A stretch of DNA of 49,400 bases from an uncultured Prevotella sp. Its GTDB lineage: Bacteria > Bacteroidota > Bacteroidia > Bacteroidales > Bacteroidaceae. How positions within the stretch are numbered: the stretch's first letter is position 1; the number at the start of each line of letters is the position of its first letter. The notes under the pieces were generated by a model. That model did no database searches. It was not told the DNA's origin and was given only the letters and a program-made list of their open reading frames with translations. This document shows, one piece after another, positions 7,081-15,823 of the stretch. The position numbers and the translations under genes are program-made. Where the stretch lies: contig URQS01000022.1 in the NCBI GenBank assembly GCA_900550035.1, positions 1-49,400 on the forward strand, given 5' to 3'.

Positions 7081-8886
7081 ATGAACCCATACAAGAATCA
7101 GATAATCGGCATCGGAGCAGCCGCCCTGCTCGCCATTGCCCCAGCCATTGCTACGGGCATCGACAATCGTACGCGGGGCGTGGCTCAGCGACTCGATGCC
7201 GACACGATGACCATCAGCGCCAAGGAGCTGCTCGACGCCACACCGTTGGCAGACAGGCTCTTTCTCGATGCGGTGTGCAGCCAGCTAAGGGGCGACGACT
7301 CTACAGCGCTGCGCCTGCTCGACTCGTGCCGGACGGTCAACCCCAACGCTGCTGAGGCTTTCTACCGACTGGCACAGCAGTACACCGACATGGGCAACGA
7401 CTCGCTCGCCACGCAGTATATGGAGCGTGCCGCACGTCTGCAACCTGCCAACGATACCTATCAGGAGAGCGTAGCAGCTACATATATACAGCAGCGCGAC
7501 TACGACAGCGCAATCAAGGCATACGAAAATCTGTACTCGCACTATCGCGAACGTACCGATATTCTCGACATACTCGTGCGCCTGTATGGTGCCAAGAAGG
7601 ACTACACGCGCATGCTGTCGACCATAGAGCGCATAGAGAAGATTGACGGCGAGAGCGACGAGCTGACATTTATGAAGATGAATGTATACGAGATGCGCCA
7701 CGACACCAAGAACGCCTACCGCATGCTCAAGGCTCTGAACGACGCCCATCCCAACGAACCCAACTATAAGGTGATGCTGGGCAACTGGCTGATGAACCAC
7801 AGCCGCCGCGACGAGGCATTCAAATGCTTCCAGGGCGCACTTGCCGACGACCCGCAGAACGCCTTCGCCCTCAACTCGATGTACGACTACTATCGTGCTG
7901 GCGGCGACAATGCGGCTGCCGACGAGCTGCGCGAGAAGATACTGTTCAGCTCGCAGACCGAGTCGAAGACCAAGGTGACCATGCTGCAGCAAGCCATAAA
8001 GGAGTCGGAGCAGAACGGTGGCGACAGCGTGGTGGTGCTCAGTCTGTTCGACCGCACCATGGCAGCGTCGCCCAAGGATGCCGACATATCCAACATGAAG
8101 GCTATGTACATGAAGCTGAAGGGCATGCCCGTCGACTCCGTCAACGCCGCCTTCGAGCACACGCTCACCTTCGAGCCCGACAACAATCTGGCGCGTATCA
8201 AGCTGATACAGGACAAGTGGGAGAAGAAGAAGTGGGACGAGGTGATAGTCCTGAGCACCGCCGGAACGCAATACAACCCCGACGACATGACCTTCTACTA
8301 CTTCCTCGGACTCGCCTACTTCCAGAAGGACGACGACGACCACGCTCTCGACGCTCTGAAGCGAGGTGCCGACGAGATTGACGACCATGCCGACCCCGAC
8401 ATGGCAAGCGACTTCTACGGCGCGATGGGCGACATACTGTTCAAGAAGCACCAGCAGGAGGAGGCTTTCGTGGCTTACGACAAGAGCCTGAAATGGAAGG
8501 AGGACAACATCGTTGTGCTCAACAACTATGCCTACTACCTCTCCGAACTGCGCCGCGACCTGAAGCGTGCCGAGCAGATGAGCTTCAAGACGGTGCAGGC
8601 TGAACCCACCAACGCCACCTATCTTGACACCTACGCCTGGATTCTGTTCCTGCAGAAGCGATATGACGAGGCACGTGCCTACATCGACCGCGCTCTGCAG
8701 AACGACACCGACACCGTCAACGGCCCGAGCGCAGTGGTGATAGGACACGCCGGCGACATCTACTGCATGTGCGGCGACACCGACCGTGCCGTTGAGCTGT
8801 GGCAGCGCGCACTCAAGGCAGGAGGCGACAAGGCGGTGCTGACACGAAAGATAAAGACAAAGAAACTGAAGATAGAGGAACAATAA
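7081..8886 (+). CDS. TPR-repeat periplasmic or membrane-associated protein
   Basis: The 601-residue protein has an N-terminal hydrophobic segment (about residues 8–25, GIGAAALLAIAPAIATG) that is probably a signal peptide. Most of the remainder is tetratricopeptide repeats: AAEAFYRLAQQYTDMGNDSL near 96, DYDSAIKAYENLY near 140, VVLNNYAYYLSELRRDLKRA near 478 and VIGHAGDIYCMCGDTDRA near 550. It shows no enzyme motif. TPRs scaffold protein complexes, and Bacteroidetes members at this locus, between dut and a DUF4292 lipoprotein, are conserved neighbours with a suspected envelope role. That role is inference from context. The gene ends 8 bases before the DUF4292 gene. Confidence 0.85.
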   Translation: MNPYKNQIIGIGAAALLAIAPAIATGIDNRTRGVAQRLDADTMTISAKELLDATPLADRLFLDAVCSQLRGDDSTALRLLDSCRTVNPNAAEAFYRLAQQYTDMGNDSLATQYMERAARLQPANDTYQESVAATYIQQRDYDSAIKAYENLYSHYRERTDILDILVRLYGAKKDYTRMLSTIERIEKIDGESDELTFMKMNVYEMRHDTKNAYRMLKALNDAHPNEPNYKVMLGNWLMNHSRRDEAFKCFQGALADDPQNAFALNSMYDYYRAGGDNAAADELREKILFSSQTESKTKVTMLQQAIKESEQNGGDSVVVLSLFDRTMAASPKDADISNMKAMYMKLKGMPVDSVNAAFEHTLTFEPDNNLARIKLIQDKWEKKKWDEVIVLSTAGTQYNPDDMTFYYFLGLAYFQKDDDDHALDALKRGADEIDDHADPDMASDFYGAMGDILFKKHQQEEAFVAYDKSLKWKEDNIVVLNNYAYYLSELRRDLKRAEQMSFKTVQAEPTNATYLDTYAWILFLQKRYDEARAYIDRALQNDTDTVNGPSAVVIGHAGDIYCMCGDTDRAVELWQRALKAGGDKAVLTRKIKTKKLKIEEQ

Positions 8887-8894
8887 AGAAAAAA

Positions 8895-9764
8895 ATGAAA
8901 CGACTAATAACGATAATCTCTGTAATCGTCTTGCTCGCCTCGTGTGCCAGCAAGAAGGCTGTGACCGACGGCAGCGCCACTACCGGACTGTCGAAGACAC
9001 AGAAGTCAGAACAGCAGGCGTTCATGAAGCGTGTGCTCGACAATCAGGTGCAGGCACGCAACATCGTGGCAAGCGCCGACTTCCGACTGGTAGCGGGCAA
9101 CAAAGACCTCAGCTGCGACGGCAAGATAAGCATGCGTCGCGACGAGGTGATACGACTGCAGCTGTTGCTGCCCATTATACGTACGGAGATAGCACGCATC
9201 GACTTTACACCCGATTATGTGCTTCTCGTAGACCGTTTTCACAAGGAATACATCAAGGCTTCGTACAAGGACGTGAGCTTCCTGGCTGACAACGGACTGT
9301 CGTTCTACTCGCTGCAGGCTCTGTTCTGGAACCAGCTGTTCCTGCCCGGCGAGAAGACGGTGGGCGAGCAGATGCTGCAACGATTCACGTGCAGCCTGAC
9401 CGACGTGGCTACAACAGTGCCCATGGGCTACAAGAGCGGCAAGATAGAATATCAGTGGAAGGCATCGAAGGCTACAGCGCTGATAACAGGAGCCGGTGCC
9501 AACTACCAGAGTGCGGGCCACGGCAAGTCGTCGCTCGTCTGGACCTACGACAACTTCCGCACGTTTGCAGGCAGACAGTATCCGCTGTCGCAGCAGTTTG
9601 CCGTGACCACCGACATCACCGGACGCCAGCAGGCAGTGCAGCTGACGGTGAAGATGTCGTCGCCCAAGAACTCAGCCGACTGGGATGTGGAGACTCAGCT
9701 GTCGGGCAAATACAAGAAGATAGAGGCACAGGACATACTCAAGAAACTCATGTCAATACAGTAA
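8895..9764 (+). CDS. DUF4292 lipoprotein
   Basis: The 289-residue protein starts at the ATG at 8895 because the residues that follow, ending IVLLASC at 11–17, form a textbook lipoprotein signal with Cys17 as the lipidated residue; the longer open frame upstream overlaps the TPR gene. The body (NIVASADFRLVAGNKDLSCDGKISMRRDE…) matches the Bacteroidetes DUF4292 family, outer-membrane-lipoprotein-like beta-rich proteins with some resemblance to LolB/LolA folds. It lies 8 bases after the TPR gene and 6 before the EnvC-like gene, so the genes are likely cotranscribed. A role in envelope biogenesis is inference. Confidence 0.85.
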   Translation: MKRLITIISVIVLLASCASKKAVTDGSATTGLSKTQKSEQQAFMKRVLDNQVQARNIVASADFRLVAGNKDLSCDGKISMRRDEVIRLQLLLPIIRTEIARIDFTPDYVLLVDRFHKEYIKASYKDVSFLADNGLSFYSLQALFWNQLFLPGEKTVGEQMLQRFTCSLTDVATTVPMGYKSGKIEYQWKASKATALITGAGANYQSAGHGKSSLVWTYDNFRTFAGRQYPLSQQFAVTTDITGRQQAVQLTVKMSSPKNSADWDVETQLSGKYKKIEAQDILKKLMSIQ

Positions 9765-9770
9765 AAGCCA

Positions 9771-11522
9771 ATGAAGCAATTTATAATGGCACTTCTCGCC
9801 ACAGCCATGCTTGCCGCTCCTACGGATGCCACGGCTCTGACGCTCATGCAGCAGCGCCAGCACACCACGGCGCAGACCAAGAAGAAGCAGGCAGCAAAGA
9901 CTCACGCAAGAAGACCAGCCAGCACAAAAAGAAAGACTACCGCCAAGAAGGCCACTGCCCGAAAGAAAACAACCAAGAAGGTGGCACGCCACACTTACTC
10001 TACAGCCGAGATACGCGGACTGCAGAGCAAGCGCACAGCCATGCAGAAGGAGATAAAGAAGCAGGAGGCAGCGCTGCGTGCCAATCAGGCGGATGTGAAG
10101 AAGCGTCTCAACGACCTGCTCGTCATCAACAGCGAGATAGACAAGCATCAGAAGAACATTGACGGTATTCAGAAGGATATAAATCATATTGACGGCAATA
10201 TCGGACTGCTCAACGCCCAGCTTACGACATTGCAGAAGCAGCTGCAGGACCGCAAGGCTAAGTATGTGAAGTCGATGCGATACATCAACCGCCAGCATAC
10301 GTTGCAAGACCGCCTGATGTTCATATTCTCCGCCAAGAACTTCGCCCAGATGTACCGACGACTGCGCTTTGTGCGTGAGTATGCCTCATGGCAGAAGGCG
10401 CAGGGCGAGATGGTGAAGGTGAAACAGGCGCAGGTTAATGAGAAACATCAACAGCTGCAGCAGGTGAAGGGGCAGAAGAACAACATGCTCTATCGCGGAC
10501 AGCAGGAGCAGAAACAGCTTGAGGGCAAGCAGCAGGAGCAGCAGCAGGTGGTAAGCTCGCTGCAGAAACAGCAGAAGACCATACAGCGCGTCATAGACAA
10601 GCAGCGCAAGGACGCTTCGGCTATAAACGCCCAAATTGACCGACTCATTGCCATCGAGGTGGAGAAGGCTCGTGTACGTGCTGCCGAGGAGGCAAAGCGC
10701 CGTGCGGCTGAGGCTGCCGCTGCCAAGAAACGTCGCGAGGCTGAACTGGCACGCAAGCGTGCTGAGGCTGAACGCGCACGTATAGAGAACGAACGCCGAC
10801 TGCGTGAAGCACGCGAGGCTGAGGCACGTGCCAAGGCTGAGGCACGTGCGGCACAGGAACGTGAGGCTGCCGCCCGTGCCGAAGCACAGCGCCAGCGCGA
10901 TGCCGAGGCTAAGAGAAAGGCGCAGGCTGCGGCTGAGGCTGCGGCACGCGAGGCTGCCGAACAGAAGGCTGCCGCCGAACAGCGTGCACGCGAGGCTGCG
11001 GCTCAGCGCGAGGCTGTGGAGCGTAAGGCACGCGCCGACGAGCAGCGCTCTACCAAGGAGATAGCCCAGGCGCGCAAGGAGGTGGAGCAGACCACCACTA
11101 TGTCGTCGGTCGACCGTATGATGTCGGGTGGATTTGAGGCCAATAAGGGTCGTCTGCCAATGCCTATCACGGGCAGTGCGCGCATAGTCAGTCATTACGG
11201 ACAGAACAGTGTGGCAGGACTCAAGGGCGTGACCATCGACAACAAGGGCATCAACATCATGGGTCAGCCGGGCTGTCAGGCACGCGCCATATACGACGGC
11301 GAGGTGAGTGCCGTGTTCGGCTACAGCGGTTCGTACGTAGTGATGGTGCGCCACGGAGCCTACATATCGGTATATTGCAATCTGCGCTCGGTGGCTGTGC
11401 AGCGTGGTCAGAAAGTGGCTACACGCCAGAGTCTGGGCACAGTGGCGCAGGACAACATAATGCAGTTCCAGTTGCGCAAAATGCAGAACCGCTTGAACCC
11501 TGAGGCGTGGATAGGAAGATAA
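9771..11522 (+). CDS. EnvC-like murein hydrolase activator (coiled coil plus degenerate M23/LytM domain)
   Basis: The 583-residue protein has a signal peptide (about 1–22), a Lys/Arg/Ala-rich segment (about 30–78), a long coiled coil (about 80–300) and a second Ala/Glu/Arg-rich helical stretch (about 310–440). A C-terminal LytM domain (about 465–583) begins GRLPMPITGSARIVSHYG. The zinc ligands of active M23 peptidases are absent: the HxxxD site reads GVTIDNKG and the HxH site reads MQFQLRK. That is the pattern of EnvC-type activators, which switch on amidases at the division septum instead of cutting peptidoglycan. The protein is therefore probably a periplasmic regulator of cell separation. 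It is the last gene of the dut cluster. Confidence 0.85.
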   Translation: MKQFIMALLATAMLAAPTDATALTLMQQRQHTTAQTKKKQAAKTHARRPASTKRKTTAKKATARKKTTKKVARHTYSTAEIRGLQSKRTAMQKEIKKQEAALRANQADVKKRLNDLLVINSEIDKHQKNIDGIQKDINHIDGNIGLLNAQLTTLQKQLQDRKAKYVKSMRYINRQHTLQDRLMFIFSAKNFAQMYRRLRFVREYASWQKAQGEMVKVKQAQVNEKHQQLQQVKGQKNNMLYRGQQEQKQLEGKQQEQQQVVSSLQKQQKTIQRVIDKQRKDASAINAQIDRLIAIEVEKARVRAAEEAKRRAAEAAAAKKRREAELARKRAEAERARIENERRLREAREAEARAKAEARAAQEREAAARAEAQRQRDAEAKRKAQAAAEAAAREAAEQKAAAEQRAREAAAQREAVERKARADEQRSTKEIAQARKEVEQTTTMSSVDRMMSGGFEANKGRLPMPITGSARIVSHYGQNSVAGLKGVTIDNKGINIMGQPGCQARAIYDGEVSAVFGYSGSYVVMVRHGAYISVYCNLRSVAVQRGQKVATRQSLGTVAQDNIMQFQLRKMQNRLNPEAWIGR

Positions 11523-11530
11523 AAAAACAC

Positions 11531-11572
11531 AAAGCCCCACCCCCAGCCCCTCCCCCGTAGGGAGGGGAGTGG
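11531..11572. repeat. C-rich palindrome after the EnvC-like gene
   Basis: A C-rich tract (CCCCACCCCCAGCCCCTCCC) is followed by GTAGGGAGGGGAG, so CCCCTCCC pairs with GGGAGGGG. Its composition differs sharply from the AT-rich DNA just to its right. It is probably a dispersed intergenic repeat with terminator capacity. Confidence 0.5.
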
Positions 11573-11608
11573 TATGGTATGCACTGCAAACAATATATAC
11601 ATAATTAG

Positions 11609-11652
11609 AAACTCGTTGTATGTTCTTGTGAGGATATATAACGAGTTTTTTA
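11609..11652 (+). terminator. Rho-independent terminator of the dut cluster
   Basis: AACTCGTTGTAT pairs with ATATAACGAGTT and is followed by a run of T residues. It lies about 90 bases after the EnvC-like stop codon. Confidence 0.7.
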
Positions 11653-11740
11653 TTGTGGCAAGGAGTCTTGAAAATGTTAAGTATATTATATGTTCAAACT
11701 TGCAAAAAGGAGTTTTTGCATTGAAAAATCTATCATTTTG

Positions 11741-11771
11741 TTGGGTATATATATTTTTTTTATTAAATTTG
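11741..11771 (+). promoter_or_regulatory. Promoter of the lipoprotein / MG2 gene pair
   Basis: TTG (11741–11743), 20 bases, then TAAATTTG (11764–11771) gives an excellent Bacteroidetes -33/-7 pair, 79 bases before the next ATG. Confidence 0.65.
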
Positions 11772-11849
11772 CAATATGACTTTTGTAGGTCAATATTTGT
11801 GCTGTTATGCGTTCAATAATTATTTGTTAACCTCTAAAACTAAAATCTT

Positions 11850-12584
11850 ATGAAAAAAATGTTTTTTTTGTTTGCTATTTTATATTCGTTCATTGTAGGT
11901 TGCAGTACTGATGTTGATGAAAGGCGTGACGTTGATTATGCTCAATACAACCAAAATGTGATAAATTATTTGCAGCGTAAGTATAATGTGGAGTCACAAG
12001 TTGAATTTGCGCCAAGCTACAAACAACGTTTGACAAGAGAAGCTGTTGAGAATCTGGAGGAATACTACAGGTTTATTGGGGCGATGAAAGAATCTCCAAT
12101 GAAGATGAGTTGTATAAGTATGCCAAGTAGAAGTAGAGGTACAGGAGTGCAGACAGAGTCGTTTAATACTACTCTCAGTTATGAACTAGATGGCATTAAT
12201 TTAACAATATCTTATGACGTTGATACCAATAGGAAGATAGCAGATGAACCACGCATATATGTAGGGCTTTGGGGCCAGGGGGCGTCAAAAAACTATACCA
12301 ATGGCTGGTATACAGTCAACAGTCACAGATTTTTGTGTACAGCTTCTGCTGATAAAATCTGGGTTGATGTTGTGCGAGCCGACTATGTAGTGTTGTTTTA
12401 TAATAATATGGTGTATAAGTTTATTGATGGACAATGGACTTTAGTTCCAGACTTACAAAGTGGATTATATGCAAGACAAACGATAAAGTTGGCTGCAACT
12501 GGAAGCGTCGATCTTGCAAACAATCAAAGTGGTTTTACGATGCATTATTCAGGAGCGGGCAGTTGGTTTCGCGAAGATTTATGA
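11850..12584 (+). CDS. Hypothetical lipoprotein
   Basis: The 244-residue protein carries a lipoprotein signal (MKKMFFLFAILYSFIVGC, lipidated Cys18). I do not recognise the family. The first third is helical and charged (VINYLQRKYNVESQVEF…). The rest looks beta-rich with several Tyr/Trp positions (IYVGLWGQGASKNYTNGWY). It is followed 35 bases later by the MG2/plug surface protein, and both share a low-GC codon usage that differs from the dut cluster, so the two probably form one operon that was acquired or exchanged together. Export to the cell envelope is a confident inference; function is unknown. Confidence 0.7.
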   Translation: MKKMFFLFAILYSFIVGCSTDVDERRDVDYAQYNQNVINYLQRKYNVESQVEFAPSYKQRLTREAVENLEEYYRFIGAMKESPMKMSCISMPSRSRGTGVQTESFNTTLSYELDGINLTISYDVDTNRKIADEPRIYVGLWGQGASKNYTNGWYTVNSHRFLCTASADKIWVDVVRADYVVLFYNNMVYKFIDGQWTLVPDLQSGLYARQTIKLAATGSVDLANNQSGFTMHYSGAGSWFREDL

Positions 12585-12619
12585 CTCATAAACGATAATT
12601 AATTTTTTTAGTTGGTTTA

Positions 12620-15217
12620 ATGAAAAGAAAATTAATAATCAGTATTCTTTTTGCTTTGTATGGCTTCACTGTGTCTGTAGCCCAGTCCCTTTGTTCCGAT
12701 ACGATAGCAAATCGCATGTGGAGACAGTTGTCAGTGTTTCCGCAGGAGAAACTTTATGCTCAGACCGACCGAGCGGAATATACGTGCGGAGACACTATAT
12801 GGGTACGCCATCATGTGGTTGATGCCTTGACGGGAATGCCGTCGCATGTAAGCCGATACGTTTATGTGGAGTTGATAAATCCTCTTGGTAAACTTGTTGG
12901 CAGATATATGATGCGTCAGAATGAACAAGGTGTTGTGTGTGGATATATTCCGACGGAATTTGACATGCCTTCAGGTACTTATATGTTTCGTGCCTATACA
13001 CGATACATGTCAAGGACAACTCCTGAATATCTATTCGAGCGTACGGTGCGTTTTCGTAGTGCTATAGAGAATTCCGTTAGGATAACTGCGGATAGTCGTA
13101 ATGGTAAGTTACGCCTGTCGTTTATAAACCCGAAGACAGGACGTTCAATACATAATGGCAGCGTTAAGGTTTCTTCTGCTGATGGCGAGATTGTAACAAC
13201 GGGGAACACTGATGAGGGCGTAAGATTACATATGGCTGACATTGGACGTAATCGGTGTTGTCTTCTTGTAGAAGTGGGCAACTATAGGGAGTTTGTTCCC
13301 GTTAGACATGGACGCATAGATCTGCAACTCATGCCAGAAGGCGGAAACCTTATAATGGAACAGCGCTGCCGAGTGGCATACAAGACGGTCGCTGATAATG
13401 GACTTGGTATAGACATGCATGCTGTTGTTACGGATGATAGCGGACATGTTGTTGCAGAATCAGGTGCTACGCATCTTGGTATGGGCATGTTCTATTTTAC
13501 TCCACAAAAAGGTAGGGTGTATAAAGTGTCATGTAGGTCTGTTGACGGTCAAACTGCTGAGGCTCTATTACCTGAGGCAAAAACCGATTCTTACTCATTG
13601 TGCGTTACGCAGACAAACAACAATGTTATAGCTAATATTGTTGGCTATGGCGGATTGTCAGACGTTGGCAAATTGTGGATTGTCGTCCATCAAGGTGGCG
13701 CACCGTTATATGTTAGGAAGGTGGAAAGTGGAAGCTTGGTTTTTGCGCGTCGAATGTTCGACAACGGAATTGTGCATTTTGTTTTGGCTGATAGTAATAT
13801 GAATATTGTCAGTGAGCGCATGGCCTTCATGTGGAATGGGGATGGGGCTTTTGACGATAGTTCCATGTTGCATTTTACATCAGGGATAGATTCTATGCGT
13901 AATGTGGAGATAGTTCTGCCAGACACTGTTGACGCAGACTGTGCGGTAAGTGTTGTTGATGCAGGCATGTCTTGTGCCGATACTGTACAGAATATAGTGT
14001 CGTCATTGACATTGTCGCAGGAATTACGCGGTTTTATAGAACAGCCGGCGTGGTATTTTTGGGGTAATGGCAGGCAAAGACAACTTGATTTGCTTATGAT
14101 GACACAAGGTTGGCGGAGGTACGATATGTGTGGTGTATTGTGTGGAAAGATACAAATGCCCAAAGTGAAGCCTGAAGTAAGTATGTGCATAAGTGGTAAG
14201 GTGGTGTCTAACCTAATCTCTCATGGCAGAAAAGGGGCAAGTGTCACTATGTCGTCAAGCCGTGGAGGGCTGGCGGAGGTTGTTACGACTGACAATGCCG
14301 GACGGTTCTGTTTTGAAGGGTTTGAGATGCCAGATAGTACCGGCTATATGTTGCTGGCACGTAGCGCTAAGGGTAGTGCCAACAATGTAATTCGTGTTGA
14401 TAGTGTATATTATCCAGATTGCATCAACATGTTTCCACAGCCATGGATGGAGCAAAAGCAGAATGCTTCAAACGAAGACAAATATGCGATGGCAAGGCAT
14501 GGTGTTGAACGTATGGTGTTTCTGCCTGAGGTGACTGTGACTGAACGTTATCGCCCGAGGACGGAGTATGAAATGCTTGCAAAAATTGGTGGACGGTCTA
14601 TAACTTCTGAAATGCTTAAGGATGAAGGCAGCAAGAGTGTATTTGATTATCTTAAAAGCACGTTTTATACTGGACTCATCTACAATTTCCAAAAAGAGTG
14701 GTTCTATTACAACAAAATACCCTCATACTTGGTCGTGGATGGAACTGTATGGAGTCTGTCTGCGGAAGTTAGTTCTAATATGGTTGGTCCTAATATGGTT
14801 GGTCCTACTATGGTTGCTATATTGCAAAGTATAAGGGCGAATAAAGTTAAGCAAATAGACATTATAAAAGGGCCGGTAACAGGAACGCTGCCTTCGCTTG
14901 CTGGATATTCGGCATTTGAAATGTTTAGTAGTGCCATCGTGGTTACGACCAAGGAGCAGTCCGATGCTTCAAATACCGATGTAGTTCTGTTTCGTCCTCT
15001 TGGCTACCAGCGTCCCGCTGCATTCTACAACCCCAAGTACGATGCCCCCGACGACTACGCCCTGCGTCCGACCGTCTACTGGAATCCGTCGGTACTGGTC
15101 AAAGCTGGCAAGGCGTCGCTGCAGTTCCTGCCCAACGGCGCAAAGCGATACCGCATAACCATAGAGGGGGTCGACCGTAGCGGTAAGCTCATTTCTGTGC
15201 AGAAGGAGACCGAATAA
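12620..15217 (+). CDS. MG2-domain / TonB-receptor-plug-like surface protein
   Basis: The 865-residue protein has a signal peptide (about 1–21, ending VSVAQS). An N-terminal macroglobulin-type domain follows (about 35–145: FPQEKLYAQTDRAEYTCGD, then MPSGTYMFRAYTRYM). Beta-sandwich modules come next, including a carboxypeptidase-regulatory-like segment (about 515–575, ISGKVVSN… NAGRFCFEGFEM). A C-terminal part (about 635–790) resembles the plug domain of TonB-dependent receptors (GGRSITSEMLKDEGSKSVFDYL, VDGTVW, IDIIKGP). There is no barrel, so it is not a classical receptor. Related Bacteroidales proteins are exported and of unknown function. Codon usage turns GC-rich in the last ~220 bases, and a 15-base tandem repeat (MVGPN) sits near residue 720. 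Confidence 0.75.
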   Translation: MKRKLIISILFALYGFTVSVAQSLCSDTIANRMWRQLSVFPQEKLYAQTDRAEYTCGDTIWVRHHVVDALTGMPSHVSRYVYVELINPLGKLVGRYMMRQNEQGVVCGYIPTEFDMPSGTYMFRAYTRYMSRTTPEYLFERTVRFRSAIENSVRITADSRNGKLRLSFINPKTGRSIHNGSVKVSSADGEIVTTGNTDEGVRLHMADIGRNRCCLLVEVGNYREFVPVRHGRIDLQLMPEGGNLIMEQRCRVAYKTVADNGLGIDMHAVVTDDSGHVVAESGATHLGMGMFYFTPQKGRVYKVSCRSVDGQTAEALLPEAKTDSYSLCVTQTNNNVIANIVGYGGLSDVGKLWIVVHQGGAPLYVRKVESGSLVFARRMFDNGIVHFVLADSNMNIVSERMAFMWNGDGAFDDSSMLHFTSGIDSMRNVEIVLPDTVDADCAVSVVDAGMSCADTVQNIVSSLTLSQELRGFIEQPAWYFWGNGRQRQLDLLMMTQGWRRYDMCGVLCGKIQMPKVKPEVSMCISGKVVSNLISHGRKGASVTMSSSRGGLAEVVTTDNAGRFCFEGFEMPDSTGYMLLARSAKGSANNVIRVDSVYYPDCINMFPQPWMEQKQNASNEDKYAMARHGVERMVFLPEVTVTERYRPRTEYEMLAKIGGRSITSEMLKDEGSKSVFDYLKSTFYTGLIYNFQKEWFYYNKIPSYLVVDGTVWSLSAEVSSNMVGPNMVGPTMVAILQSIRANKVKQIDIIKGPVTGTLPSLAGYSAFEMFSSAIVVTTKEQSDASNTDVVLFRPLGYQRPAAFYNPKYDAPDDYALRPTVYWNPSVLVKAGKASLQFLPNGAKRYRITIEGVDRSGKLISVQKETE
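14776..14819 (+). repeat. 15-base tandem repeat inside the MG2/plug gene
   Basis: TAATATGGTTGGTCC occurs twice exactly (14776–14790, 14791–14805), with a third degenerate copy after that. It encodes NMVGPNMVGPTMVA in frame. The copy number could vary without breaking the frame. Confidence 0.8.
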
Positions 15218-15256
15218 GGAGAAATAGGCTTATACCGATAGAAAATGCAATAAATA

Positions 15257-15288
15257 TTTGTGTACGTTGCGAAAAATTAGTAATTTTG
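15257..15288 (+). promoter_or_regulatory. Promoter of rimP–nusA–infB
   Basis: TTTG (15257–15260), 20 bases, then TAATTTTG (15281–15288). This is one of the best -33/-7 matches in the window and lies just upstream of the leader hairpin. Confidence 0.7.
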
Positions 15289-15301
15289 CATCGTTCAGTG
15301 G

Positions 15302-15336
15302 AATGAGGGGCTCCGAGAGAGCTCCTCATTTTTTAT
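15302..15336 (+). terminator. Terminator-like hairpin in the rimP leader (possible attenuator)
   Basis: AATGAGGGGCTC pairs with GAGCTCCTCATT, followed directly by six T residues. It lies downstream of the promoter and 17 bases before the rimP ATG, so it would interrupt the operon's own leader transcript. It could also be the terminator of the gene to the left, but its position after the -7 box argues for a leader role. Confidence 0.55.
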
Positions 15337-15352
15337 TCTCTAATGTATTTAT

Positions 15353-15820
15353 ATGATAGACAAAAACACCGTAAGAAGTATTGTTAATGAGTGGCTCGAC
15401 GGCAAGGAATACTTTCTTGTCGACGTGGAAGTAAGCCCCGACGACCGCATCGTAGTTGAGATAGACCATGCCGATGGCGTGTGGATTGAGGACTGCGTGG
15501 AGTTGAGCCGTTACATCGAAGATCATCTGAGCCGCGACGAGGAAGACTACGAACTCGAGGTTGGTTCGGCAGGATTGGGTCAGCCCTTTAAGGTGCCACA
15601 GCAGTATCACTGCTTTGTGGGCAAGGACGTTGAGGTGCTTGATGCCGATGGACTGAAGTACAAAGGCGTGTTGAAGAGCGTCGACGGCAATGACTTTGTG
15701 GTGACTGTTCAGGAGAAACAGAAAGTGGAAGGCAAGAAGCGCCCGCAGCTCGTGGACGTAGACCGCACATTCCAGATGGATAAGGTGAAATATACAAAAT
15801 ACTTAATAAATTTCAAATAA
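15353..15820 (+). CDS. rimP: Ribosome maturation factor RimP
   Basis: This 155-residue protein is required for 30S subunit maturation. The N-terminal domain is recognisable by VEVSPDDRIVVEIDHADGV (about 26–44), DCVELSRYIEDHL (48–60) and YELEVGSAGLGQPF (about 67–80). The last of these corresponds to the family's YxLEVSSPGLxRPL with SPG changed to SAG and R to Q, as is common in Bacteroidetes. The C-terminal SH3-like domain follows. It sits 3 bases before nusA in the usual rimP–nusA–infB order. Confidence 0.95.
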   Translation: MIDKNTVRSIVNEWLDGKEYFLVDVEVSPDDRIVVEIDHADGVWIEDCVELSRYIEDHLSRDEEDYELEVGSAGLGQPFKVPQQYHCFVGKDVEVLDADGLKYKGVLKSVDGNDFVVTVQEKQKVEGKKRPQLVDVDRTFQMDKVKYTKYLINFK

Positions 15821-15823
15821 GCT

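Noticed and set aside
7285..8883. A 532-codon open frame on the minus strand opposite the TPR gene
   Set aside because: It is the mirror of GC-rich coding sequence; the plus-strand frame has a signal peptide, TPR motifs and operon spacing, while the minus frame has only low-complexity Val/Leu/His-rich sequence.
10386..11540. A 384-codon minus-strand frame opposite the EnvC-like gene
   Set aside because: It is made of Leu/Ser/His runs created by the repetitive Ala/Arg/Glu codons of the coiled coil on the plus strand.
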